NCBI GenBank assembly: GCA_019163375.1
Contig: JAFLKK010000009.1
Coordinates: 186,001-250,000, forward strand
Direction of reading: 5' to 3'
Length of the DNA stretch: 64,000 nt
Source of the DNA: Paludibacter sp.
Lineage (GTDB): Bacteria > Bacteroidota > Bacteroidia > Bacteroidales > Paludibacteraceae
Positions 27,259-34,776 of the stretch are shown in pieces (the first letter of the stretch is position 1; each line of letters begins with the position of its first letter). The notes below the pieces were generated by a model that was not told the DNA's origin, made no database searches, and saw only the letters and a list, made by a program, of their open reading frames with translations. The position numbers and the translations under genes were made by a program.

Positions 27259-27391
27259 TGGAAATGAAAAACCAACCGTGGGAAATTATCAACCTTTTGG
27301 TGATGTTCTGGTTGATTTCGGAAATTTAAGAGCTGAGAATTACTGTAGTGAATTGAGTTTAAATGATGCAGTTCACACCGTCGCGGTTTAG
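27035..27391 (+). pseudogene. GH95 fucosidase, N-terminal fragment
   Basis: 118 codons beginning with a signal peptide (MILHKKQFVIIFVLSLSVHTFAQ) and the start of a GH95 N-domain: [40 protein letters not shown] and YQPFGDVLVDFG. The similarity stops at SLNDAVHTVAV with TAG at 27389-27391, whereas intact GH95 proteins in this window are about 800 residues. It overlaps the run-on end of the upstream GH29 in another frame. Immediately beyond the break the opposite strand carries a sensor-protein scrap, so a deletion has removed about 85 percent of the gene. Not functional as a fucosidase. Confidence 0.85.
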
Positions 27392-27590
27392 CACCAAATT
27401 AGTACTTACCCACAAATAGCCTTGTGGGGACCGAAAAATGGCAGTTGCCGAGTTGCTCGATAGGCCTAATCGGAGTTTGTATTTTGAAAAAAAAATGAGA
27501 TGCTTCCGAAAGATGAAAAATAAATAGAGCGGCAAATAGAGCAAATGTCAGGAATTTGAAATTGAGGAAAGTGCCTTCATGTATTTTTAA
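27376..27590 (-). pseudogene. N-terminal scrap of a hybrid two-component sensor (HTCS) on the minus strand
   Basis: Read on the minus strand, the sequence gives KYKLRLGLSSNSATAIFRS followed by PQGYLWVST and LNRDGVN. This matches the first beta-propeller repeat of Bacteroidota hybrid two-component regulators (GLSSN-x-x-x-I-x-D-x-x-GYLWVGT-x-GLNRYDG). Upstream codons form a hydrophobic stretch after a possible start at 27577-27579, but in a different frame, so there is at least one frameshift. Everything after the first repeat is missing and is replaced by the truncated GH95 gene. HTCS genes normally regulate the neighbouring PUL, so the local regulator of the enzyme run to the left may have been lost here. 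Confidence 0.5.
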
Positions 27591-27663
27591 GTAAAGTGGC
27601 CACAAAGATACAATCTGTAACAAAAAATACTTTTACAAAAAATACTTTTCGAAAAAAGGTGAA

Positions 27664-27697
27664 AAAATGCCGCAAGTTAGTTGGCTTACGGCATTTT
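27664..27697. terminator. Bidirectional intrinsic terminator
   Basis: AAAATGCCG at 27664-27672 pairs perfectly with CGGCATTTT at 27689-27697. Three more pairs follow inside after a mismatch, with a loop of 8 bases. On the minus strand it is followed by a run of six T, right after the stop of the PepSY-like gene at 27716, so it most likely ends that transcript. The rest of the 27392-27715 gap holds only the sensor scrap described separately. Confidence 0.75.
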
Positions 27698-27715
27698 ATA
27701 ATTAAAAAAGCAGCT

Positions 27716-28561
27716 TTATTTTTCACAACTTACAGTGCCATCGGCATTGAAAGTAACACTTTTACGGGTATCGGAACTTTTTAAATAAACTTTGTATTTT
27801 ATCGAGCTATCTGTCGATGTGTATGTTTCGCTTCTTTTCATTATAGTGTAAGTACTATAATTTGCTGTTACGGCAGTCGAAATTACGGTAGGCATACTGC
27901 TATATTCAATACGTTCGGCTTTAAACATATACACGTTTGTGGCATCGAAAACAAGTTTTATCGGTTGAGCGCTTGCAAGAGTTACTAAAACTTCGGTTAC
28001 TACACCTTCGCAAATAGTGTCTGTTTCGGCATGTAAAACGGTGTATCCTGAGTAGTTGGTGCTAATGTAAGTATTAATTCCTGCAGCTAAAGAGTCGATA
28101 GCAATTTCATTTTCAGAATGACGATCGTGTCCATGTCTTCCGCCTGTGTTAGTGCTTTCGTTGTTGTGTTTTCCACCACCTTTTCCTCCTCTTCCGCCTT
28201 TATCACCATGTTTTACACCTCTGTGGTCGCCACTACGAATGCTGTCGGTGTGCGTGCTGTCGCAGGTTATACCCAAGCTATCTGCCGCTAAACCCCAATT
28301 GGCATTGTTCGCATAAGCAATGTAAACGCCTGCTGTGCTAAATTTTAGTTCTTCACCTGTGTTGAGTTCGGTAGTTACAGTGTCTTTTGCCGTTTGCGAC
28401 GATACAATTTTTGTATCCGGAAAATTGTTTGCAATGTAAGTTGTAATTAACTCCGAAGCATTGGGCGTAATTGCTTCCAAACCAGTCATTTCGTCAGTTG
28501 TGCTTGTGCACGAAACTATAATTGTTGAAAATGTGATTGCTGCTAAAAAAATCTTTTTCAT
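27716..28561 (-). CDS. PepSY-like (DUF2874-type) lipoprotein with Gly/His-rich linker
   Basis: 281 residues with a lipoprotein signal (TIIVSC, lipidated C18). There are two or three beta-lactamase-inhibitor-like/PepSY-like repeats. The first covers residues about 35-85 (ITTYIANNFPDTKIVSSQ, later EELKFSTAGVYIA), the second about 160-215 (INTYISTNYSGYTVLHAE) and the third about 225-281 (VTANYSTYTIMKRSE, VTFNADGTVSCEK). Repeats one and two are separated by a low-complexity segment at about residues 115-150, rich in Gly, His, Lys and Arg (HGDKGGRGGKGGGKH). Such proteins are periplasmic or surface lipoproteins of unknown role. The His-rich linker might bind metal. It is monocistronic on the minus strand, with a terminator directly downstream. 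No link to the glycan genes is evident. Confidence 0.7.
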   Translation of the reverse strand: MKKIFLAAITFSTIIVSCTSTTDEMTGLEAITPNASELITTYIANNFPDTKIVSSQTAKDTVTTELNTGEELKFSTAGVYIAYANNANWGLAADSLGITCDSTHTDSIRSGDHRGVKHGDKGGRGGKGGGKHNNESTNTGGRHGHDRHSENEIAIDSLAAGINTYISTNYSGYTVLHAETDTICEGVVTEVLVTLASAQPIKLVFDATNVYMFKAERIEYSSMPTVISTAVTANYSTYTIMKRSETYTSTDSSIKYKVYLKSSDTRKSVTFNADGTVSCEK

Positions 28562-28752
28562 TTTGTTGTAATTTTAAATTGTTTTTAATTGAAAAAAAAT
28601 GATAAGTGAAATATAAATGCATCAGCATGTAATTGTTAAATAATGTTTTAAATTTTGTTTTTTATTTCTGCTTGCAAAATAAATATAGAATTTATTTTTT
28701 TTAAGCAATTTCAGTGAACAAATTGATTTTGTAAACGAAAGTCGATAAACAG

Positions 28753-29916
28753 CTACATTATTGCAATTTTCTGTACGTTAGTAACTTGATTTTTTGTTTG
28801 TGTTTTAAATAAATAAATGCCTTGGAGTTCACCTACTGCTATAGATGCTGAAGTCAACCTTCCTTGTTTTACCAATGTGCCCGAACTATTAAATAGTTGG
28901 TATGTCGAATCCTGATTTTCATTTTCTATAAAACTAATTGTCAAAGATTTATTGACGCTATTGTAATTTACAATTGGTTTGGCTGCCGATTTGGGAATAT
29001 TAACGGCTGTAGTGCTCATTAATTGCGCTTTCAGAAAATTAATAACCGTAGTCTCGGTAGAAGCTAACGTAAAGTCGCCACCGCCGTGTGTTCCGTTTGC
29101 CAAAAAAATGTATTGACTTTTTCCACTTCCAAATCGGTTTGTAATGGCTGTATTAAATCGTACCGATTGATTGGCACCGATATTACAGTCTTTTCCCCCG
29201 TGCATCAACAAAAAGTTGGGTAGGGGAGTGGCTACATTCATTGTATCGACAAAAGAAATGGGACTTGCCGCATAACAGGCTGCTTCGTTCTGACTAACCG
29301 TAACTCCTAACAATGCCGATTCAGGCGAGGAAGCATCTCCGTTTGCACCTGTACAACGCGAAGTACCTGCAAGAGCAATATCGGCATCCATGTAGTAAAA
29401 ATGCATGGGTGGAAACCAGCTCACTGTAGCCTGAATACGTGTTGCAGGGTCCGATGCCAATGCAGCTCCCATCATGCACGAAAGGTGTGCGCCGGCCGAA
29501 GCTCCCCACGAAGCCATTTTGTTGGGGTTGAGAGAATAAGTGGCAGCATTTGTTTTGAGGAATTTTACACAAGCTTTCAAATCGTAGAGTTGTGCAGGCC
29601 ATTTTGCCTCGGTACTCAAACGGTAATCGATACTCACTACAGCAAATCCAGCTGTATTTAACGCAGAGAGCGATTGTGGATTTGATCTGCTACCCATTTT
29701 AAAAGCACCACCATGAATCCATATTACTACCGGAAAAGGACCTTCGCCAGTTGATGGCAGAAAAATATCTAACTTACAAGTTGACGAAGCCGAAGAATAA
29801 GGGACATTTGTCCATGAACGTGTAGTGTTACTGTTACTGTTAGTGTTACTGTCGGCACAGGATGTTTGTGTAAAAATACTTGCCACTAAAATGGCTACTG
29901 TCAATAGTTTTCTCAT
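28753..29916 (-). CDS. Alpha/beta-hydrolase esterase with probable T9SS sorting tail
   Basis: 387 residues. The N-terminus is a signal peptide; TQTSC at residues 16-20 resembles a lipobox, but a C-terminal sorting domain makes lipidation less likely. Residues about 35-300 are a BD-FAE/acetyl-esterase-like hydrolase: the oxyanion motif WIHGGAF, the nucleophile elbow WGASAGAH, and a late HGGGDF segment carrying the likely catalytic His. Residues about 315-387 form a beta-sandwich with SLTISFIENENQDSTYQLFN and GELQGIYLFKT, the pattern of type IX secretion C-terminal domains. It would act at the cell surface or outside, probably removing acyl groups from polysaccharide. It is transcribed divergently from the lytS gene across a 253-bp gap. 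Confidence 0.7.
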   Translation of the reverse strand: MRKLLTVAILVASIFTQTSCADSNTNSNSNTTRSWTNVPYSSASSTCKLDIFLPSTGEGPFPVVIWIHGGAFKMGSRSNPQSLSALNTAGFAVVSIDYRLSTEAKWPAQLYDLKACVKFLKTNAATYSLNPNKMASWGASAGAHLSCMMGAALASDPATRIQATVSWFPPMHFYYMDADIALAGTSRCTGANGDASSPESALLGVTVSQNEAACYAASPISFVDTMNVATPLPNFLLMHGGKDCNIGANQSVRFNTAITNRFGSGKSQYIFLANGTHGGGDFTLASTETTVINFLKAQLMSTTAVNIPKSAAKPIVNYNSVNKSLTISFIENENQDSTYQLFNSSGTLVKQGRLTSASIAVGELQGIYLFKTQTKNQVTNVQKIAIM

Positions 29917-29956
29917 TTTTTGTTTAATTTAATAATTTGTTCGTTGACTTCTGTTG

Positions 29957-29990
29957 CAAAAATAATTGTATTTTTGTCGAGAAAAACAAA
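29957..29990 (-). promoter_or_regulatory. Bacteroidota-type promoter for the esterase gene
   Basis: On the minus strand TATTTTTG (29957-29964) fits the TAnnTTTG -7 element, and TTTG (29987-29990) fits the -33 element with 22 bases between. It lies 40 bp upstream of the esterase start at 29916. Spacing is within the range reported for the Bacteroides sigma-ABfr consensus. Promoter activity is inferred. Confidence 0.45.
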
Positions 29991-30011
29991 AAAATAGGTG
30001 AGTTGTAATTA

Positions 30012-30029
30012 TTTCAATTTGAATTGAAA
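30012..30029. promoter_or_regulatory. Palindrome in the divergent esterase/lytS region
   Basis: TTTCAATT and AATTGAAA form perfect 8-base arms around a TG centre. It lies between the esterase promoter and the lytS gene and could be an operator for either gene. AT-richness raises the chance of coincidence. Confidence 0.3.
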
Positions 30030-30075
30030 AATTTTGGGTACGAAATGAATTTACTCAACTCATAAGGTTATAATT

Positions 30076-30104
30076 ACAATTCGGCTCGAAGTTCAAACAA
30101 TTCG
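30076..30104 (+). promoter_or_regulatory. Candidate LytTR binding site: ACAATTCG direct repeats
   Basis: ACAATTCG occurs at 30076-30083 and again at 30097-30104, 21 bp apart start to start (two helical turns). LytTR-family regulators typically bind pairs of direct repeats of about 9 bp with roughly 12-13 bp between. The site ends 65 bp before the lytS start, and lytR of that operon encodes a LytTR protein, so autoregulation is plausible. Confidence 0.4.
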
Positions 30105-30169
30105 TTCGGATTTTATTTTCGTAAGCAAAAAGAAGTTGTTATTTTTATGAAGTAATAAAAAAGAATAGA

Positions 30170-31180
30170 ATGAAACAAAATTTATTCAGCACACGCTACA
30201 CCATACTTTATGCTGTTATTGCCGGCTTTTTAATGTCGCTCACGCCATTTTCGATGGCGTTTTTACCCAGTCATCATGGGCCATTTACTAATAGTGTTCA
30301 ATTGTTGGACGCGTTTATATTACTCTTTTTAAATATCGTATTGTTTTACATTAGTTTATGGCTAAATCTCGTCATTGTCGAAAAATCAAAATCGCATAAA
30401 ATACTACTGAACATATTGGCTTACTTAGGTTTTACACTTCTCGCCATACTAATCCATAAACCGATATGGTCGATGCTTGAACGTATGCCGATTGGTTTTT
30501 TCATTCGCGATGAGTTGGGTCGTAATCTTATTATTTTTTCGATAAGTGTTGTAGTTGCCAATGCTTTTCATAGCTTTCAGCAAAATCAGCAAATGAAAAA
30601 TAAAATCCTCGAAATTCAACGTCAGAGTTTAGCCGGCCAAATTGAATCGCTTAAGCAGCAAATCAATCCTCATTTCTTTTTTAATTCGCTCAACACACTG
30701 AGTGGTTTAGCGCAGGAAGACACTCAGAAGATGCTGGAATTTATCGAAAAACTGTCGCAGGTATTCCGATATGTACTCGAAATACAGGAAAAAAACGTGG
30801 TAACTGTAGCCGAAGAGATGAATTTTGCCCGTGCTTATATATATTTACTTAAAGTTCGATTCGAAGAAAAATTCAGTATTGAAATTTCACCAGATTTAGA
30901 CGAAAATGCGTTAGTGCCTTCGCTTTGCACCCAGCTATTGCTCGAAAACTGCTTTAAGCACAACTCAATGAGCAGCTCAAATCCATTGATAATTAAGATA
31001 ATAGCCGGCAATGGATATTTGGTTATTTGCAATTCGATTATGCAAATGAATCAGACATCCGGAAATGGCATTGGACTTAAAAACCTCAATGAGCGAAGTA
31101 AATTGCTTGCCGGAAAGGCTATTGAGATAACAACCGACAATGAATGCTTTACTGTAAAAGTACCAACAATATATAAATAA
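30170..31180 (+). CDS. LytS-type sensor histidine kinase
   Basis: 336 residues. The N-terminal third holds four predicted membrane helices (about residues 10-30, 45-68, 80-100 and 115-132) with no large periplasmic domain. A short coiled coil then leads to the His_kinase (PF06580) motif QQINPHFFFNSLNTLSGL with phospho-acceptor H168. The ATPase part follows with LLLENCFKHN and GNGIGLKNLNERSKLL. It would phosphorylate the LytTR regulator encoded next. Its stop overlaps that gene's start by one base (TAATG at 31178-31182), so they are translationally coupled. The signal sensed is unknown; the helices probably detect a membrane or small-molecule cue. Candidate operator repeats lie upstream at 30076-30104. 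Confidence 0.88.
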   Translation: MKQNLFSTRYTILYAVIAGFLMSLTPFSMAFLPSHHGPFTNSVQLLDAFILLFLNIVLFYISLWLNLVIVEKSKSHKILLNILAYLGFTLLAILIHKPIWSMLERMPIGFFIRDELGRNLIIFSISVVVANAFHSFQQNQQMKNKILEIQRQSLAGQIESLKQQINPHFFFNSLNTLSGLAQEDTQKMLEFIEKLSQVFRYVLEIQEKNVVTVAEEMNFARAYIYLLKVRFEEKFSIEISPDLDENALVPSLCTQLLLENCFKHNSMSSSNPLIIKIIAGNGYLVICNSIMQMNQTSGNGIGLKNLNERSKLLAGKAIEITTDNECFTVKVPTIYK

Positions 31181-31956
31181 TGAATATAGTACTGATTGAA
31201 GATGAGGCAATTGCTATGCGTATGTTGCGCAAAGTGATTTTGTCAGTTTATAATAGTGCCGTAATTGTTGCCGAGTTGGAATCGGTAACTGATGCTCTAA
31301 AGTGGTTTGCTGCAAATAGAAGCACTGTGGTAGATGTGATTTTCTCGGATATTCAATTAATAGATGGCTTGTCGTTCGAAATATTTGAATCGTTGCAGTT
31401 AAATTTTCCTGTCATTTTTACTACAGCATACAACGAATATGCTATAAGGGCTTTTAAAGTAAACGGGATAGATTATTTGCTTAAACCAGTTCAGGAAAAA
31501 GAGGTAGAGGCAGCTTTAGGCAAACTCAAACAAACAAAATCGCTGTTTAGCCAACAACAGATGTTTGAAATTCAGCTGATGATGCAGCAATTTCACCCCG
31601 CACCTGTACAGCTTAATCCCACTTTTTTGGCTTTTCAGAAAGAGAAGATTATACCTGTGAAATGTGAAAATGTTGCTTGGTTGAATACACAAAATCAAAT
31701 ACTTACAGCTGTTATGGTAAACAGTCAGAAAATGCATCTGGAAGAAACAATGGATAATATTGAAAAGCGACTACCGAAAGCTGAGTTTTTCAGAGTTAAC
31801 CGACAATACATTGTTTCGCGAAAAGCAATCTTGGAAGCGGAGTTTTACTTTAACAATCGTTTGTCGGTAAAGCTTAACCCTCCTGCGGCTGAAACTGTAA
31901 TTATCAGTAGGGAAAGAGTATTTAATTTCCGAAACTGGTTGCAGGGATTGTTGTAA
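31180..31956 (+). CDS. LytTR-family response regulator
   Basis: 258 residues. Residues 1-120 are a receiver domain with acidic residues E6, D7 near the start, phospho-acceptor D57 (VIFSDIQLIDG), T-T at the switch position (VIFTTAYNEYA) and K103-like LLKPVQEKEV. Residues about 145-258 are a LytTR DNA-binding domain (IIPVKCENVAWLNTQNQI, then FFRVNRQYIVSRKAI, ending with SRERVFNFRNWLQGLL). It is the cognate partner of the kinase encoded just upstream. It could control the divergent esterase gene, its own operon or the convergent GH74-like gene. In Bacteroidota, LytTR systems are not the usual PUL regulators. Confidence 0.9.
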   Translation: MNIVLIEDEAIAMRMLRKVILSVYNSAVIVAELESVTDALKWFAANRSTVVDVIFSDIQLIDGLSFEIFESLQLNFPVIFTTAYNEYAIRAFKVNGIDYLLKPVQEKEVEAALGKLKQTKSLFSQQQMFEIQLMMQQFHPAPVQLNPTFLAFQKEKIIPVKCENVAWLNTQNQILTAVMVNSQKMHLEETMDNIEKRLPKAEFFRVNRQYIVSRKAILEAEFYFNNRLSVKLNPPAAETVIISRERVFNFRNWLQGLL

Positions 31957-32029
31957 ATAATCGTACATAAAAAGCCCCCTTTGTTACGACATTGTACTCA
32001 GAGGAGGATTTTATATATTTATTTTTAGA

Positions 32030-34453
32030 TTATTGTTTTACAATCTTGTATGTTTTAAATCCATTATTACTAGATACTTTAACCATATATACACTAGGTA
32101 ATAAGTCATTACCAAATTCTAATGATTCATTATTGTATAAGGTAGAATTTATTTTTTTTACCAAAGTGCCTTGTAGGTTATAAATATCAATTGAATTTAA
32201 TATTGAATTTCTAGATTTTAATGTCACGTTGTTTATAAATGGATTTGGATATATAGTTGCAATATCATTATCAGTTGTCACGTTACTTACATCTGTGGTG
32301 GTGTTAATCCCAATCCAAGGTATGCCCATTCCCGCAGTACTCTTATAAACAAGCCCATATACATTCTGATCTGCTTCAATAGTTCCTGCATTTGCCAGAC
32401 TTCCCCATTGATGAGCGTCGTCGTTGGCTCTTACCCAAGTAATTCCTTTGTCGATGGATCTGTACAACCCTTCAGGACTTGAGCTTAGAGGTCTTCCCCA
32501 AATAAATACAGTTGGATAGTTCATGTTAGGAGCTGCTTTTCCAAGTGCAAATGAGGAACATGCATATGCTGTAGTTTGAGTAAATGTTGTTCCTTCGTCG
32601 GTCGAATACTTTAATGTTCCATTATTGTTTATCCATATATGTCCTGCGTTACCTAATGCTACTTTAACTAGGCTTGAACCTCCTGTTTTGAGTAACCCTG
32701 TTGTTTGAAATGTTTTTCCTCCATCAACACTTTTATACATATATCCATTGGTTGTGTTAAACGCATAGAATTTTAATGGGTTCACAGCGTCTCCTATAGG
32801 TGTTGCGTTGAAACCTAAACTACTAAGAGTCCAATTTTCTCCTTTGTTTGTTGTCCAGTAACATCGTGTTCCCAATGTCGTATTATTGCCTTTCCAAAGT
32901 ATAATACTGGCATCGGCTGATATGGCTGTTGTACCATTTGCAATTGTATCAGTCGGGGCTTTTAGCATAGTCCATGTACTTCCATTGTTTTCACTGATAT
33001 AAACGTTTGAAACAGACCTGGCAACGCCCGAAACTGTTACAGAGGCGTCCATTGTACGAACTATAGTTGTTGGTTTTATAGCGGCAAAAGCAAACCAATC
33101 AGATTGACCAATTGATGCCAGTGGAGCTTTGCTTATATCGGTATGTACAAAACCACCCTGATCACCAACAGCACTAATAAATGGTCCATCTGGAATACTT
33201 ATCATACCAGGTCCTACTGGTACGGTTTCTTCCAGACCTTTAGAAACTACTTTCCATACAGGTATTGCTGCGGCTATGTTTTCTGTTGCAAAGATTCCGT
33301 TACCGGAACAAACAAATACCCAACCTGGTTTATTTTGGCTCATAGTAGCACAACCAATCCAGTGCATGGCGTGACCAGTCATCCATGGTATTCCATTAGT
33401 ATCCATTGTGCAATTAGAGGCTTTTTCTTTCCATGTAGTACCTCCATCTTCGCTGTAATAAATAGCATCTGCCCATCCCCATGGTTGTTTGTTGGACCAG
33501 AAGTTATAAGTTGTGGTTACGAGTTTATTTGGGGAGTTCTGAAAAACGCTTATTCCTCCATAGTTTCTTCCTGCTGCTGGGGTTATATCGTTCCAAATTT
33601 CTGTTGCTGTGTTATATTTTTTTACAGCTCCATTCGCATACCCGGTGCCCGCAGTGTAGGTTACGTATAGAATTCCATCATTTACAGATAACGTACAACG
33701 CTGAGGTTTTCCAGTAGGAAAACCACCGATTGATTTCCAAGTAGCTCCATAGTCTTTGGTGACAAAAACATTGTTCGAAGTTTTAAAATTTCCTACATAG
33801 ATAGTACCTTTTGTGTTGTAGTCAAAAGCAACAAAGGCAAAGCTGGATTTTAAACCAATACTATCTGGGAATGTGGTTACTTTACTCCAGGTTTTACCAG
33901 CATCAGCACTTTTAAACAAGCCATTGCTATATCGTGTCCCAAAAAACAGTGTATTCCCATTGTAAGGATCTACGGCTAATGTTTCTCCTTTTTGGCGATC
34001 AGAGCCATTTCCATTGGCTTTAAATTGGGATGTAACATCAAAAGTTTCCCATGTATCTCCGTAGTCAGATGAGCGCATAAGAGCTGATATTCCATTGTTC
34101 CAGTAACTAGTTCCACCTATAGAGTATAATTTATTTGGAGAATTTGGGTCAATTGCAAGTGCCTCTGTGCCTAGATAGGATGTCTGGCTAGGGGCACACC
34201 ATCCAAATAAAGGTGTCCAGTCTTTTGTAATCTCGTTCCATCTAGAGATTCCACCAACATCGGTTTTAGCATAGTAGGTATTGCCACCATTTAAATTTTC
34301 TGCGATGCTTTCGATAACAGAGCATACATACCCACCTCCACCAATATTGACATATCCAAAGGTTTTATTTTGAGCCTTTACGTTTGCAATAGATATACTA
34401 ATTGTAAAAAGAAATAAAAAAAAACTAATAAAGTTATAGTGTGTCTTTTTCAT
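32030..34453 (-). CDS. Exported GH74-like xyloglucanase with T9SS sorting tail
   Basis: 807 residues with a signal peptide cut near VKAQ (residue 28). Repeated BNR/VPS10-type propeller blades (SSDYGDTWETF, SADAGKTWSKV, TKDYGATWKSI, SEDGGTTWKEK, SENNGSTWTML, SVDGGKTFQTT) form the tandem seven-bladed propellers of GH74. The family signatures YAKTDVGGISRW (D65) and VGDQGGFVHTD (D431) sit where GH74 enzymes carry their two catalytic aspartates. Residues about 735-807 are a T9SS type A sorting domain (IATIYPNPFINNVTLKS, YMVKVSSNNGFKTYKIVKQ). It would therefore be secreted or surface-anchored by T9SS and cut the xyloglucan backbone outside the cell, upstream of the SusCD importer. A -7-like TACTTTTG (minus strand, 34570-34577) lies 117 bp upstream, but no good -33 was found. 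Confidence 0.78.
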   Translation of the reverse strand: MKKTHYNFISFFLFLFTISISIANVKAQNKTFGYVNIGGGGYVCSVIESIAENLNGGNTYYAKTDVGGISRWNEITKDWTPLFGWCAPSQTSYLGTEALAIDPNSPNKLYSIGGTSYWNNGISALMRSSDYGDTWETFDVTSQFKANGNGSDRQKGETLAVDPYNGNTLFFGTRYSNGLFKSADAGKTWSKVTTFPDSIGLKSSFAFVAFDYNTKGTIYVGNFKTSNNVFVTKDYGATWKSIGGFPTGKPQRCTLSVNDGILYVTYTAGTGYANGAVKKYNTATEIWNDITPAAGRNYGGISVFQNSPNKLVTTTYNFWSNKQPWGWADAIYYSEDGGTTWKEKASNCTMDTNGIPWMTGHAMHWIGCATMSQNKPGWVFVCSGNGIFATENIAAAIPVWKVVSKGLEETVPVGPGMISIPDGPFISAVGDQGGFVHTDISKAPLASIGQSDWFAFAAIKPTTIVRTMDASVTVSGVARSVSNVYISENNGSTWTMLKAPTDTIANGTTAISADASIILWKGNNTTLGTRCYWTTNKGENWTLSSLGFNATPIGDAVNPLKFYAFNTTNGYMYKSVDGGKTFQTTGLLKTGGSSLVKVALGNAGHIWINNNGTLKYSTDEGTTFTQTTAYACSSFALGKAAPNMNYPTVFIWGRPLSSSPEGLYRSIDKGITWVRANDDAHQWGSLANAGTIEADQNVYGLVYKSTAGMGIPWIGINTTTDVSNVTTDNDIATIYPNPFINNVTLKSRNSILNSIDIYNLQGTLVKKINSTLYNNESLEFGNDLLPSVYMVKVSSNNGFKTYKIVKQ

Positions 34454-34776
34454 TGAATTGATAGATTTAATTGTTCTGTGTGCTTTCAGGAATAATGTAA
34501 TTGTGATTAAATATAAATTGCTTAATCCTGATCTGATTGATTATACTAAATTTAGATTTTATTACTATACAAAAGTATATGATGATAATTGTAAGTGTCT
34601 GTATTAAATATAACCGATCAATGCATGAAATAAAAAGTTATTGTTTTGAATACTTCAATATTGTCAGTATAGCCGTTAAATATCTCATGAAATTATTAAA
34701 ACAACAATTACCAATATTGTGCTTTTGATTCTGTTATAAATTTGTGTTTGATATTTTGTAAGTTGTCAATTGCTAT
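34454..34776. other. Intergenic region between GH74-like gene and insertion element
   Basis: This 323-bp AT-rich stretch contains the upstream region of the minus-strand GH74-like gene, with the possible -7 element at 34570-34577. A 63-codon open frame at 34537-34728 has no recognisable features and is judged non-coding. Nothing else is supported. Confidence 0.5.

Noticed and set aside
33143-33670. 175-codon plus-strand open frame inside the GH74-like region
   Set aside because: It is antisense to clear propeller repeats and has an unlikely composition rich in Cys, Tyr and Trp.
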